This document shows positions 1 through 7,440 of a DNA stretch of 35,480 nt, one piece after another. Every line of letters starts with the position of its first letter. Within the stretch, counting starts at the first letter, position 1. This DNA is from a virus. A program made the position numbers and the translations under genes. Location of the stretch: positions 1-35,480 of IMG/VR virus record IMGVR_UViG_3300021962_011440, one strand, 5' to 3'. The notes under the pieces were generated by a model. It had not been told where the DNA came from. It worked only from the letters and a program-made list of their open reading frames with translations, and ran no database searches.

Positions 1-1986
1 ACCACATCAGCCGGGTCAGATACCACGTCGTTCGTATCGGACATAACAGTCGACTCCTATGGGCGTGTTACCAATAAGGAAACATCGACAGTAGACCTAA
101 CAAGCACTATCCAGAAATCCATCATAACTGCCACTGGTGATTTAGTGGTGGGCGCGTCGTCTGGTACTCCAGCGATCCTCTCCGTGGGGACTGACGGGTA
201 TATCCTAAAAGCCAACGCTTCTGCAACAAACGGTGTTGAGTGGGTAGACCCTGGGGCCACCGTTACCATTAGCGATACCGCCCCATCGTCGCCGTCTACA
301 GGGGACTTGTGGTGGGAGTCAGACACCGGTCGACTAAAGGTTTATTACACGGATACAGACTCATCTCAGTGGGTAGACGCCTACACGTCAGTTGTTGGTT
401 CTGGTGGTAGCGATGTGACGTTGACGGGGTCGCAAACTTTTACTAACAAGACGATTGATCTGGCCGATAACACGGTGACCGGCACGTTGGCCGAGTTTAA
501 TACCGCGGTGTCGGACGCTGATCTTTTGAGCACAAATATTGCTGATGCCAAGGGCGATCTCTTGGTGGGTACAGCGGATGATACGATCGACAACCTTCCT
601 GTTGGGCCAAACGGTTATGTACTTGAAGCAGACAGTGGTGAACCATCAGGATTAAAATGGTCTGACAGAAAGTCAGTTGGGCTGAATGCCCAAACCGGTA
701 CTACTTACACCCTTGAACTTGATGATGCTGGCAAGGTAATTACGGCTACAAATGCTAGCCCTGTCACGGTTACTGTTCCGACAAACTCAGGCCTTGGAGC
801 AGACAGTTTTAATCCAAATCTTAATCTTGATGTCTCTTTCATAGTCCCTAGGTCTGACGGCAAGATTCTTATCGGCGGTTCGTTCACTACCGTAAACGGT
901 ACTACACGCAACAAGGTCGCACTGTTAAATTCCGATGGAACTTTAGATACAGGATTTGACCCCAATGTTAACAATGATGCCTTTGCCGTAGCCATTCAGC
1001 CAGACGGAAAGATTCTTATCGGCGGTGCGTTCACTACCGTGGGTGGCGTCGCACGCGGTCGTATCGCACGCCTTAATTCTGATGGAACTCTGGATACAAG
1101 TTTTGGCGACCTTAATGCTGATGACCAGGTTGATTCCATAGTCGTTCAGCCCGACGGAAAGATTCTTGTCGGTGGCTACTACACCTCACTTGGCGGTGTC
1201 ACACGTAACTATATGGCGCGCTTAAATTCTGATGGAACTCTGGATACAAGTTTTGGCGACCTTAATGGTGATGACGAAGTCACTTCCATAGTCCTTAGGT
1301 CTGACGGCAAGATTCTTATCGGTGGTTGGTTCACCACCATGGGTGGCACTACACGCAACCGGGTCGCACTGTTGAATTCCGATGGAACTTTAGATACAGG
1401 TTTTGGTGACCCCAATGTTAATGGTACTGTCATGTCCGTAGCCCTTCAATCTGATGGCAAGATTCTTATCGGCGGTGATTTCACCTCAGTAGGCGGTACT
1501 GCACGTAACTATATTGCACGCTTGAACTCTGATGGAACTTTAGACACAGGTTTTACTTATAGTGCTAGCAATGGTGTCCGTGCCATAGCCATTCAGCCAG
1601 ACGGCAAGATTCTTATCGTCGGTCTTATGGGCGCAGCACGCTTGAACTCTGATGGGACTTTAGATACAGACTTAGAGATGGATTGGGTCTTTGCCGTAGC
1701 CCTTCAATCTGACGGCAAGATTCTTATCGGAGGTTCGTTCTCTAGCGTAGGCGGTACTGCACGCAGCAAAATCGCACGCGTACAGGACGTAGGGAGGAAC
1801 TTCCCTATTGGCACTCAGATTGTTGTGATTGCTGGTGGTGCTGGGGCAGTCACTTTCTCGCCTGCGTCTGGTGTAACGATTAACAGCAAGGCCAACGACA
1901 GAATGATCGACGGGCAATATGCTTCGGCGTGCTGTCTAAAAACGGCCACGGATACCTGGATTCTTTTTGGAGCATTGACAACGTGA
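1..1986 (+). CDS. Tail fibre protein, 5' truncated by window edge, with inserted delta-60 repeats
   Basis: The frame is open from base 1 and no start is needed inside the window, so the gene begins upstream; 661 codons are present. The N-terminal part has two copies of a unit common in phage tail fibres: a GDLVVG/GDLLVG motif, then VGTDGYIL or VGPNGYVL, then a Gly-x-x-Trp ending. The middle (about 832-1782) has seven delta-60-type (DUF5122) repeats built on DGKILIGG and LNSDGTLDTGF. The last 60 residues (FPIGTQI...SGVTIN...TWILFGAL) match the end of the fibre at 3936-4847. That comparison suggests the repeat block was inserted into the shared tip domain between the motifs TVTVPTNS and FPIGTQI. 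It is probably a distal fibre that contacts the host. The stop overlaps the next start (GTGA). Confidence 0.85.
   Translation, partial: TTSAGSDTTSFVSDITVDSYGRVTNKETSTVDLTSTIQKSIITATGDLVVGASSGTPAILSVGTDGYILKANASATNGVEWVDPGATVTISDTAPSSPSTGDLWWESDTGRLKVYYTDTDSSQWVDAYTSVVGSGGSDVTLTGSQTFTNKTIDLADNTVTGTLAEFNTAVSDADLLSTNIADAKGDLLVGTADDTIDNLPVGPNGYVLEADSGEPSGLKWSDRKSVGLNAQTGTTYTLELDDAGKVITATNASPVTVTVPTNSGLGADSFNPNLNLDVSFIVPRSDGKILIGGSFTTVNGTTRNKVALLNSDGTLDTGFDPNVNNDAFAVAIQPDGKILIGGAFTTVGGVARGRIARLNSDGTLDTSFGDLNADDQVDSIVVQPDGKILVGGYYTSLGGVTRNYMARLNSDGTLDTSFGDLNGDDEVTSIVLRSDGKILIGGWFTTMGGTTRNRVALLNSDGTLDTGFGDPNVNGTVMSVALQSDGKILIGGDFTSVGGTARNYIARLNSDGTLDTGFTYSASNGVRAIAIQPDGKILIVGLMGAARLNSDGTLDTDLEMDWVFAVALQSDGKILIGGSFSSVGGTARSKIARVQDVGRNFPIGTQIVVIAGGAGAVTFSPASGVTINSKANDRMIDGQYASACCLKTATDTWILFGALTT
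832..1782 (+). repeat. Seven tandem delta-60 (DUF5122-like) coding repeats
   Basis: Seven units of about 45-50 codons each contain the core (S/P)DGKIL(I/V). Six also carry (L)NSDGTLDT. The sixth unit is shortened and reads DGKILIVG instead of DGKILIGG. The DNA is also repetitive; forms of gacggcaagattcttatcgg recur. Seven units would fit one seven-bladed beta-propeller, but that fold is inferred from the count and from the family, not shown. Direct repeats this similar could allow copy-number change by recombination. Confidence 0.8.
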
Positions 1987-2600
1987 CTTTAGGTATCACT
2001 AATTCGTTTCTCGGAACAGTCGCTGGCGGAGGTGTTACTGCCGAGGAGTTGGGTGGCATGGTGTTGCTCACTCCTACGTCGATTGCGTACACAGGTACGT
2101 CTGCGAGTATCGGGGCGAACGGGTCGGTCGAGTTCACGGCCTGTTCGTCGCTCAGTCTGAACGGCGTGTTTAGTGCGGATTACGACAACTACATGGTTGT
2201 AATCGGCTCAAATAACACACAATACAATATTCTAAATGGACGTTTTATGAGTTCTGGTACCCCAGCGTCGGGAACTGCTTACACAAACCAACGAATTGGC
2301 GCTGGAGGCACAACGATTGATGCGCAGAGGTCATTGGCGCAGACGTCGTTTGTTCTAGCAAGTACTAGCGATGTTCAATGGAGTGGTTACACCGCCAACA
2401 TTTACGGCCCATTTTTGGCACAACCAACTGCGACAAGAAACACGGGCGTAACCGTAAGTTCTGGCACAGATGTTCGCATCGCCGAACGTGCCTCAACCCA
2501 CAGTTTGAGCAATAGTTACGATGGTTTATATATTTTCCCACCAACAACAGGTAATGAAATGACTGGTCTTGTTTCGGTGTATGGGTTGGTGGGCGCATGA
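1983..2600 (+). CDS. Tail-associated protein, first of three tandem paralogues
   Basis: A GTG start at 1983 overlaps the preceding stop by four bases (GTGA) and gives 205 residues; the same frame runs further upstream inside the fibre gene, but the overlap start fits the dense operon. After a short unique N-terminus the protein reads LLTPTSIAYTGTSASI, then NGSVEFTACSSLSLNGVF and DYDNYMVV, and it closes with an AST-H-LSNSYDGL segment and a short GLVSVYGL end. These blocks recur in the next two genes. Position and composition (Ser/Thr/Asn-rich, no enzyme motif) suggest a small beta-rich virion protein of the tail tip. A start at 2058 (MVLLTP) is a possible alternative. Confidence 0.75.
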   Translation: MTLGITNSFLGTVAGGGVTAEELGGMVLLTPTSIAYTGTSASIGANGSVEFTACSSLSLNGVFSADYDNYMVVIGSNNTQYNILNGRFMSSGTPASGTAYTNQRIGAGGTTIDAQRSLAQTSFVLASTSDVQWSGYTANIYGPFLAQPTATRNTGVTVSSGTDVRIAERASTHSLSNSYDGLYIFPPTTGNEMTGLVSVYGLVGA

Positions 2601-3139
2601 GTAAGAACGGTTTGATTCTCCTAAAACCCACGTCGATTGCGTACACGGGAACGTCAGCGTCGATTAGTGCGAACGGCTCGGTTACGTTTTCGGCGTGTAC
2701 GGTGCTGAGTCTGAACGGGGTGTTCTCTGCGAATTACGACAACTACAGAATTGTAATTAGGCATGGCGCAATTAGCGTTGGTGGTGGGGACATTACAATG
2801 CGTTTGCGCGCATCAGGAACAGATTCTACAGCAACCACCGATTACAACCATCAGAAACTAGAGGCCGCCGCATCAACAGTTTCTGGTGAACGCGTCACAA
2901 CGCAGGGTTCATGGACTATTTCTGGTATCAATACTTCTAGCGTTGGAGGAATGATTATTGATATATATGCTCCTTATCTCAGCACGCCAACGGCTTTCAG
3001 GTCTGTGACCGTATGCCGTAACCCAGATATTCAGGACAACGCAGGTACTCACGAACTGTCTACAGCATACGATGGTTTCAGTATCAACCTATATTTAGGT
3101 ACGTCGGGTCGTGTTGCGGTGTATGGAATGAGGAAGTAA
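2597..3139 (+). CDS. Tail-associated protein, second of three tandem paralogues
   Basis: This gene starts with ATG overlapping the previous stop (ATGA) and encodes 180 residues. It shares with its neighbours the N-terminal KPTSIAYTGTSASI block, the SLNGVFSANYDNY segment and the C-terminal AGTHELSTAYDGF block, while the middle differs. That pattern, conserved ends with a variable centre, fits duplicated virion proteins diversifying an exposed region. No catalytic motif, signal peptide or membrane segment is visible. It is probably a tail-tip or fibre-associated structural protein; the exact role is unknown. Confidence 0.75.
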   Translation: MSKNGLILLKPTSIAYTGTSASISANGSVTFSACTVLSLNGVFSANYDNYRIVIRHGAISVGGGDITMRLRASGTDSTATTDYNHQKLEAAASTVSGERVTTQGSWTISGINTSSVGGMIIDIYAPYLSTPTAFRSVTVCRNPDIQDNAGTHELSTAYDGFSINLYLGTSGRVAVYGMRK

Positions 3140-3681
3140 TGACGAACGGTCTTGTGGTAATGACACCCTCCTCGATTGCCTATAGCGGTACGTCTGCGTC
3201 TATCAACGCTGACGGGTCGGTGGTGTTTAGTGCGTGTACGTCGTTGTCGTTGAATGGTGTGTTCACGAGCGACTACGACAACTACATGGTGACGGTACGT
3301 CTATCCTCAACAGCAAATATAAATATGATAGCACGGTTGCGAAATGCTGGCACCGATGCAACAGCCTCAAATTATGTCTACCAAACTTTGGATGCGGATG
3401 GCACAAGTGTAACTGGTGCGAGAAGTAATTTGACAAATTTTTTCTTTGTTGCTGATGTTTACAACACCCAACGTGCAGGCTCAACAATCTATTTATTCGG
3501 CCCAAATTTAACGCAACCAACAGCAATGCGTTATGTGGGCGCGCAAGATTATGTTAGTGCTGAAATTATTGATAGGGCAGGAACTCATAATTTGTCTACG
3601 TCCTATGATGGGCTGACTTTTTTTTGGACTTTAGCGGGCAATTTTACGGGCCTGCTAACTGTCTTTGGCTTCAACCAATAA
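3139..3681 (+). CDS. Tail-associated protein, third of three tandem paralogues
   Basis: The ATG shares one base with the previous stop (TAATG); 180 residues. It carries the same framework as the two genes before it: MTPSSIAYSGTSASI, then ACTSLSLNGVFTSDYDNY, then RAGTHNLSTSYDGL and a GLLTVFGF ending. The length equals that of the second copy, which supports recent tandem duplication. The stop at 3679-3681 runs into the ribosome binding site of the next gene (AAGGAG). Role as for the other two copies: probably a minor virion or tail-tip protein, function unproven. Confidence 0.75.
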   Translation: MTNGLVVMTPSSIAYSGTSASINADGSVVFSACTSLSLNGVFTSDYDNYMVTVRLSSTANINMIARLRNAGTDATASNYVYQTLDADGTSVTGARSNLTNFFFVADVYNTQRAGSTIYLFGPNLTQPTAMRYVGAQDYVSAEIIDRAGTHNLSTSYDGLTFFWTLAGNFTGLLTVFGFNQ

Positions 3682-3694
3682 AGGAGAAATAACA

Positions 3695-3931
3695 ATGGAA
3701 ACTTTCACCGTTACAACGGTATATCCCGACGGACGCACCGAAACACGCGACGCAACTCCTGAGGAAGTCGCCCAACGTGACGCCGACCTGGTGGCGTTCG
3801 AGGATGAACGCATCGCCCGTGAAGCCGCCGAAGCGCAGGCCGCCGCAGCCAAGGCCTCGGCTATTGCCAAGTTGGAAGCACTTGGGCTGACTGCCGATGA
3901 GGTATCAGCCGCCTTCGGACTGGTACCATAG
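3695..3931 (+). CDS. Small acidic helical protein of the tail-fibre module
   Basis: The start is the ATG at 3695 because AAGGAG lies at 3681-3686; the frame is open upstream but has no comparable start signal. The product is 78 residues. Residues 1-20 look like a beta-hairpin (TVTTVYPDGRTETRDA). The rest is an Ala/Glu/Lys-rich helix likely to form a coiled coil, ending with EALGLTADEVSAAFGL. Short proteins ending in an 'ALGLTxDE' helix occur commonly beside phage tail fibres, but I cannot assign a function. The next gene starts five bases after the stop. Confidence 0.7.
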   Translation: METFTVTTVYPDGRTETRDATPEEVAQRDADLVAFEDERIAREAAEAQAAAAKASAIAKLEALGLTADEVSAAFGLVP

Positions 3932-3935
3932 TATT

Positions 3936-4847
3936 ATGGCTATTGATTTCCCCTCCAGCCCATCCGTCAACGACACCCACACATCAGGTGGGCTAACATG
4001 GCGTTTTGATGGCGATTCATGGGTGTCATTACCGTATTTACCGATAACATTAGGCACGGATACGACTGGCGACTATGTGCAGTCCCTCGTTGCGGGCACT
4101 GGTGTCACGCTCACAAATAACTCTGGCGAGGGGGCAACCCCCACTATTGCTATCGGTCAGGCCATTGGGTCTTCCGATAGCCCAACGTTTACTAACTTAA
4201 CTGTTGACGGTGATCTAACTGTTAGTGGCACAACAACCACGGTGAACTCCACAACTATTACCGTTGACGACCCCGTTATCACCGTAGGCGGGGATACTGC
4301 CCCCGAATCCGACGATAACAAGGATCGTGGTGTTGAGTTCCGCTGGCATGACGGCACTAGCGCTAAGACGGGGTTCTTCGGGTACGACGATAGTACTGGA
4401 CGATTTACCTTTATCCCCGATGCTACTAACACGGCAGAGGTATTCTCGGGGACAGTCGGTGACCTTCAGGTGGGTGGTGTCTACGCAACTAGCGGTACCT
4501 TTACCAGTTCCCTGTCGCTCCCAGCGGATACGTCCTTGCCTGAGCGCTACACATCGTTAACGGCTAACACCACACTAGACGCCACCACACATAAGAACTA
4601 CGTCATCGAGGTCAATTCCACCAGCGCCCTCACGATGACTATCCCTCCCGCATCGACATCGGACTTCCCTGTCGGTGCGGTGATTACCTTCGTACGCGTT
4701 AACACAGGCGAGGTCACCATCGCCGCTGGGTCTGGGGTTACCATCAACACCCCCATTGGCTACCGCTTGCGCTCCCAGTGGTCGACTGCTACGCTTCGTA
4801 AGCGTTCGACAGATACGTGGTTGTTGTCCGGCGATATTAAGGTGTAA
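3936..4847 (+). CDS. Tail fibre protein
   Basis: The ATG at 3936 gives 303 residues starting MAIDFPSSPSVNDTHTSG, a frequent N-terminus of phage fibre proteins (FPxxPSVNDT followed by WRFDGDSW). The centre holds the shaft-like segment FTNLTVDGDLTVSGTTTTV with TITVDDPVITVGG. The C-terminal 100 residues (NYVIEVNSTSALTMTIPP, DFPVGAVI, GSGVTINTP, TDTWLLSGDI) are a shorter version of the C-terminus of the fibre at 1-1986, without the delta-60 insert. It is probably a second distal fibre or an alternative tip. The next gene starts three bases downstream. Confidence 0.8.
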   Translation: MAIDFPSSPSVNDTHTSGGLTWRFDGDSWVSLPYLPITLGTDTTGDYVQSLVAGTGVTLTNNSGEGATPTIAIGQAIGSSDSPTFTNLTVDGDLTVSGTTTTVNSTTITVDDPVITVGGDTAPESDDNKDRGVEFRWHDGTSAKTGFFGYDDSTGRFTFIPDATNTAEVFSGTVGDLQVGGVYATSGTFTSSLSLPADTSLPERYTSLTANTTLDATTHKNYVIEVNSTSALTMTIPPASTSDFPVGAVITFVRVNTGEVTIAAGSGVTINTPIGYRLRSQWSTATLRKRSTDTWLLSGDIKV

Positions 4848-4850
4848 ACA

Positions 4851-5234
4851 ATGTCCGCAAGAGAAGATCTACCAAAGGGAACAGTCCCCAACCTAGTTGG
4901 GCAGACAGAGTCAAACGCCGCTACGCAGGTAACAAACGCCGGATTTATTGTTGGGTCGGTAACTTACAGTTCTATTGACGACGCTGATGGGGCACAGGGC
5001 ACTGGTAATTTAGATAAAGTCATTTCTCAAGTCGAAACGGCTAACAGTGCGGTACCGCTTGGTGTAGTTATCGACTACACCGTTGCCACCCCGTACTTCC
5101 CACCATTTTTCCCACCGCACTTTCCTCCGTTCTTCCCTCCGTTCTTCCCGCCCCATTTCCCTCCGTTCTTTCCTCCCCACTTCCCACCCCATTTCCCTCC
5201 GTTCTTTCCTCCATTTTTCCCACCAGCATTCTGA
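4851..5234 (+). CDS. PASTA-domain protein with Phe-Pro-Pro-X repeat tail
   Basis: This 127-residue protein has two parts. Residues about 8-79 look like one PASTA domain (GTVPNLVGQTESNAATQV, then AGFIVGSV, then VISQVETANSAVPLG and VVIDYTV). PASTA domains are known to bind peptidoglycan stem peptides or beta-lactams in bacterial kinases and penicillin-binding proteins. From residue 81 the protein is Pro-Tyr followed by eleven FPPX tetrapeptides and a terminal Phe, where X is Phe, His or, once, Ala. There is no signal peptide. Its place at the end of the fibre operon suggests a virion protein that touches the cell wall; this is inference. The next gene, a prolyl-hydroxylase-like oxygenase, starts one base after the stop. 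Confidence 0.8.
   Translation: MSAREDLPKGTVPNLVGQTESNAATQVTNAGFIVGSVTYSSIDDADGAQGTGNLDKVISQVETANSAVPLGVVIDYTVATPYFPPFFPPHFPPFFPPFFPPHFPPFFPPHFPPHFPPFFPPFFPPAF
5097..5228 (+). repeat. Eleven FPPX tetrapeptide coding repeats
   Basis: The block is eleven units of twelve bases. The fourth residues in order are F, H, F, F, H, F, H, H, F, F and A. Synonymous codons vary (TTC/TTT, CCA/CCT/CCG/CCC), so the protein pattern is preserved while the DNA has drifted, which argues for selection on the peptide rather than a fresh slippage tract. The spacing of Phe and His would give a stiff, aromatic, polyproline-like rod. Confidence 0.9.
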
Positions 5235-5235
5235 C

Positions 5236-5874
5236 ATGAACTCAATGACAACTGAAGAGTCCCTGGTAGAGCCTGGGCACTTTGGGGACTCCGCTAGTAA
5301 CATCGTGGTACTGCGCAACTTTATAGACGCAGAAGATGTGGGGGCCGTCCAGCGGTTGTCTGCCCGAATTACCAAGTGGGATGATGCTGGAAAAGACATG
5401 TTCAATGACCACGGAGAGTGCATATACAACTCTTCGTATTGGCACCAGCGCGTCTGCAGTGATCTACTAGCCCAAGATGAGATTGGTGATCAACTGTACG
5501 AAATCATTGATCGCTATGTCCTCAAAATGAAGACATACCTAGAGGGGCGGTTCAAGGTTGAACTATCCCGTAGGAGCCCCACGTTGGTACGGTGGTTGCC
5601 GGGGACAGAGCAGGCGCCCCACGCTGATAAGCAACTCAATGACGGGTCGCCCAATCCGTTTCTAAATTACGACATCAACTCCATCTTCTACTGGAACGCT
5701 GACTTCGATGGAGGCCAGTTGTACTACCCACAGCACGGGATCGAATTACAGATCGAGCCGGGCATGGCTATCGCCCACCCAGGTGACATCCACTATCTCC
5801 ACGGAGTGCGCCGTATTACAAGAGGTGAGCGTTGGACCACTCCGGCGTTCTACACAATTACAAAGACCCTATGA
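5236..5874 (+). CDS. 2OG-Fe(II) oxygenase, prolyl-4-hydroxylase type (copy 1)
   Basis: The ATG at 5236 sits one base after the FPPX gene; the frame is open upstream, but only over the antisense-like repeat region. The product is 212 residues. The iron site of the family is complete: H129-x-D131 (PHADKQ) and distal H189 (HYLHGVRR), with R199 ten residues on as the expected 2-oxoglutarate anchor. Between them lie the family's typical FYWNADFDGGQLYY and PGMAIAHPGD segments. Members of this family hydroxylate protein side chains, classically proline, using 2-oxoglutarate and O2. Direct adjacency makes the FPPX protein an obvious candidate substrate, unproven. It overlaps the next gene by ATGA. 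Confidence 0.88.
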   Translation: MNSMTTEESLVEPGHFGDSASNIVVLRNFIDAEDVGAVQRLSARITKWDDAGKDMFNDHGECIYNSSYWHQRVCSDLLAQDEIGDQLYEIIDRYVLKMKTYLEGRFKVELSRRSPTLVRWLPGTEQAPHADKQLNDGSPNPFLNYDINSIFYWNADFDGGQLYYPQHGIELQIEPGMAIAHPGDIHYLHGVRRITRGERWTTPAFYTITKTL

Positions 5875-6782
5875 CCGAGTCTCCGTTATCCCGCATCCCT
5901 GCGCCATCCGACATAGAGAGCGTGCTGAATGTTCGCCCTAATGAATACACGCTAGACAAATCGGTGTATGAGGTAGACCTGGCTGAAGCCGGAACAGGAG
6001 AGCCGCTCCTCACTGATCGGCTAGGGAAGGTGACGTTGCTTTTTAATGTCGCCGCAGGTTGCGGGAATATACCCCAACACCAGCACCTTCAGTACATACA
6101 TCATAAGTATCTAGACAACCCACTATTCGATGTCATAGCAGTGGTTGTTGACGACTTCACCTGCCATGGTTACCCTGAGTTCAGTAACGGCCTACAGGAG
6201 TACATAGACGTGCATGAATTGGACTGTACGCCTGGAGAACTGTCCAGGGATTATGGGTCCCACCATTACGGTACTACGTTTAGGTACTCCGAATTGACCG
6301 CAGGGCGTATTGACAAGCACGTGTATGACCCCAAATGGGTCCCCAACGGGGAAGTACTCCAGGACCTCCACCCGCTCTGGAAGTTGCTGACCGGGTATGA
6401 CATTGCAGATATCCGTCCTGATGGGGTGCCATACCACGACGAATATGTTCCTTGGGTAAACAGTCCATTGGGACCGCCGGAGAATAGCAGCACGGCAGTA
6501 AAGAGGCGCGTACAGCCCATAACAGGAAATTTCACAAAGTTCCTAATCGATAAGACCGGAACTAAAGTTAAGAGGTTTGGCAATGGGTTCTTGACGGGTG
6601 AGCGCGATGCTCTAGGAAAACCCTTCCCGTGGTGGCCCCAGCACTACACCGAGGGGGGCGCCCCAAGCCACAAGCCACGTAAAATGACGAATCTCACCGT
6701 AGACAAGTTAAATAAACAATTTGGGATTAAATTGTCTTGCCGTATACTATCGTCGCACGTAGACGAGTTTATATCCGAATAA
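5871..6782 (+). CDS. Glutathione-peroxidase-like thioredoxin-fold protein, enlarged
   Basis: The ATG overlaps the previous stop (ATGA); 303 residues. The stretch GKVTLLFNVAAGCGN resembles the active-site segment of glutathione peroxidases (NVAS-x-C-G), placing the peroxidatic Cys at C64. NFTKFLIDKTG (N220-F-T-K-F) matches the conserved NFTKFLVD motif of the same family. The family's Gln and Trp active-site positions are not obvious: the expected CNQF region reads DDFTCHGYPEF. The protein is nearly twice the usual length of about 160-180 residues, with an extra N-terminus and a large central insert. It may reduce peroxides or act as a thiol redox protein that protects or recycles the neighbouring iron oxygenases; whether it is active is uncertain. 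Confidence 0.65.
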   Translation: MTESPLSRIPAPSDIESVLNVRPNEYTLDKSVYEVDLAEAGTGEPLLTDRLGKVTLLFNVAAGCGNIPQHQHLQYIHHKYLDNPLFDVIAVVVDDFTCHGYPEFSNGLQEYIDVHELDCTPGELSRDYGSHHYGTTFRYSELTAGRIDKHVYDPKWVPNGEVLQDLHPLWKLLTGYDIADIRPDGVPYHDEYVPWVNSPLGPPENSSTAVKRRVQPITGNFTKFLIDKTGTKVKRFGNGFLTGERDALGKPFPWWPQHYTEGGAPSHKPRKMTNLTVDKLNKQFGIKLSCRILSSHVDEFISE

Positions 6783-6795
6783 AGCGAGGAACAAA

Positions 6796-7440
6796 ATGGA
6801 TGTAGCAGGCGTAATTGGCCACCAGTACTCAGGAATCGTCCTATACAAGAATGTGTGGCCTAAAGACTCAAACTTCACCGAGAGGCTTGAGAACGTATTG
6901 TCTGAGAGCAACCACGATAGGTATTCATGGCATGTAGCAACCGTTGGTGACACCGAGTTGATGCTTGATTACCGCAACTGCTCTGACTACAAGATCCGCG
7001 AGGCGGAGTTGCCCATCATTGAACCTGGGTATGAAGAACTGGGCAAGATCTACACCGAGGTAATCACGGGTGTCCGTGAATGCCTGGCCCACTACTCAGG
7101 GCTATACAACAATCTCAAGTTGGACTACGAGGAGGCCACGAACTTTGTTCGGTACGAGGAGGGACAGCACTTCTCCATCCATCCTGACTCGGGGTACTCA
7201 TACTCATGCGTCGTTTCCACCATTGGGTACCTCAATGAGGGGTACACAGGCGGCGAGTACATCCTCCCATATTTCGATGTTAAGTTTAAGCCGGAGATGG
7301 GCGATGTAATTATCCACCCGTCCACGTTCGTCTACGCTCATGCGTCGCTCCCGGTCATTACGGGCACCAAGTACTCAGCAGTAACAATGTACGATTACAA
7401 CGACCGAAATCATCAGCATAAAGTAGCCAATGAAGGCTAG
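6796..7440 (+). CDS. 2OG-Fe(II) oxygenase, prolyl-4-hydroxylase type (copy 2)
   Basis: The ATG at 6796 follows a GAGG-containing ribosome binding site about ten bases upstream; 214 residues. The catalytic set is visible: H129-x-D131 (SIHPDSGY), distal H182 (YAHASLPV) and K192 as the probable 2-oxoglutarate anchor. The intervening GYLNEGYTGGEYILPYF and PEMGDVIIHPS follow the usual double-stranded beta-helix pattern of P4H-like enzymes. It is a small soluble protein without signal peptide. It lies between the peroxidase-like gene and a DUF6065-like gene, with the following ORF overlapping its 3' end. Substrate unknown. Confidence 0.87.
   Translation: MDVAGVIGHQYSGIVLYKNVWPKDSNFTERLENVLSESNHDRYSWHVATVGDTELMLDYRNCSDYKIREAELPIIEPGYEELGKIYTEVITGVRECLAHYSGLYNNLKLDYEEATNFVRYEEGQHFSIHPDSGYSYSCVVSTIGYLNEGYTGGEYILPYFDVKFKPEMGDVIIHPSTFVYAHASLPVITGTKYSAVTMYDYNDRNHQHKVANEG

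Noticed and set aside
5097-5228. CRISPR-like or satellite array
   Set aside because: The twelve-base periodicity is a protein repeat in frame (FPPX) with drifted synonymous codons and no spacers.
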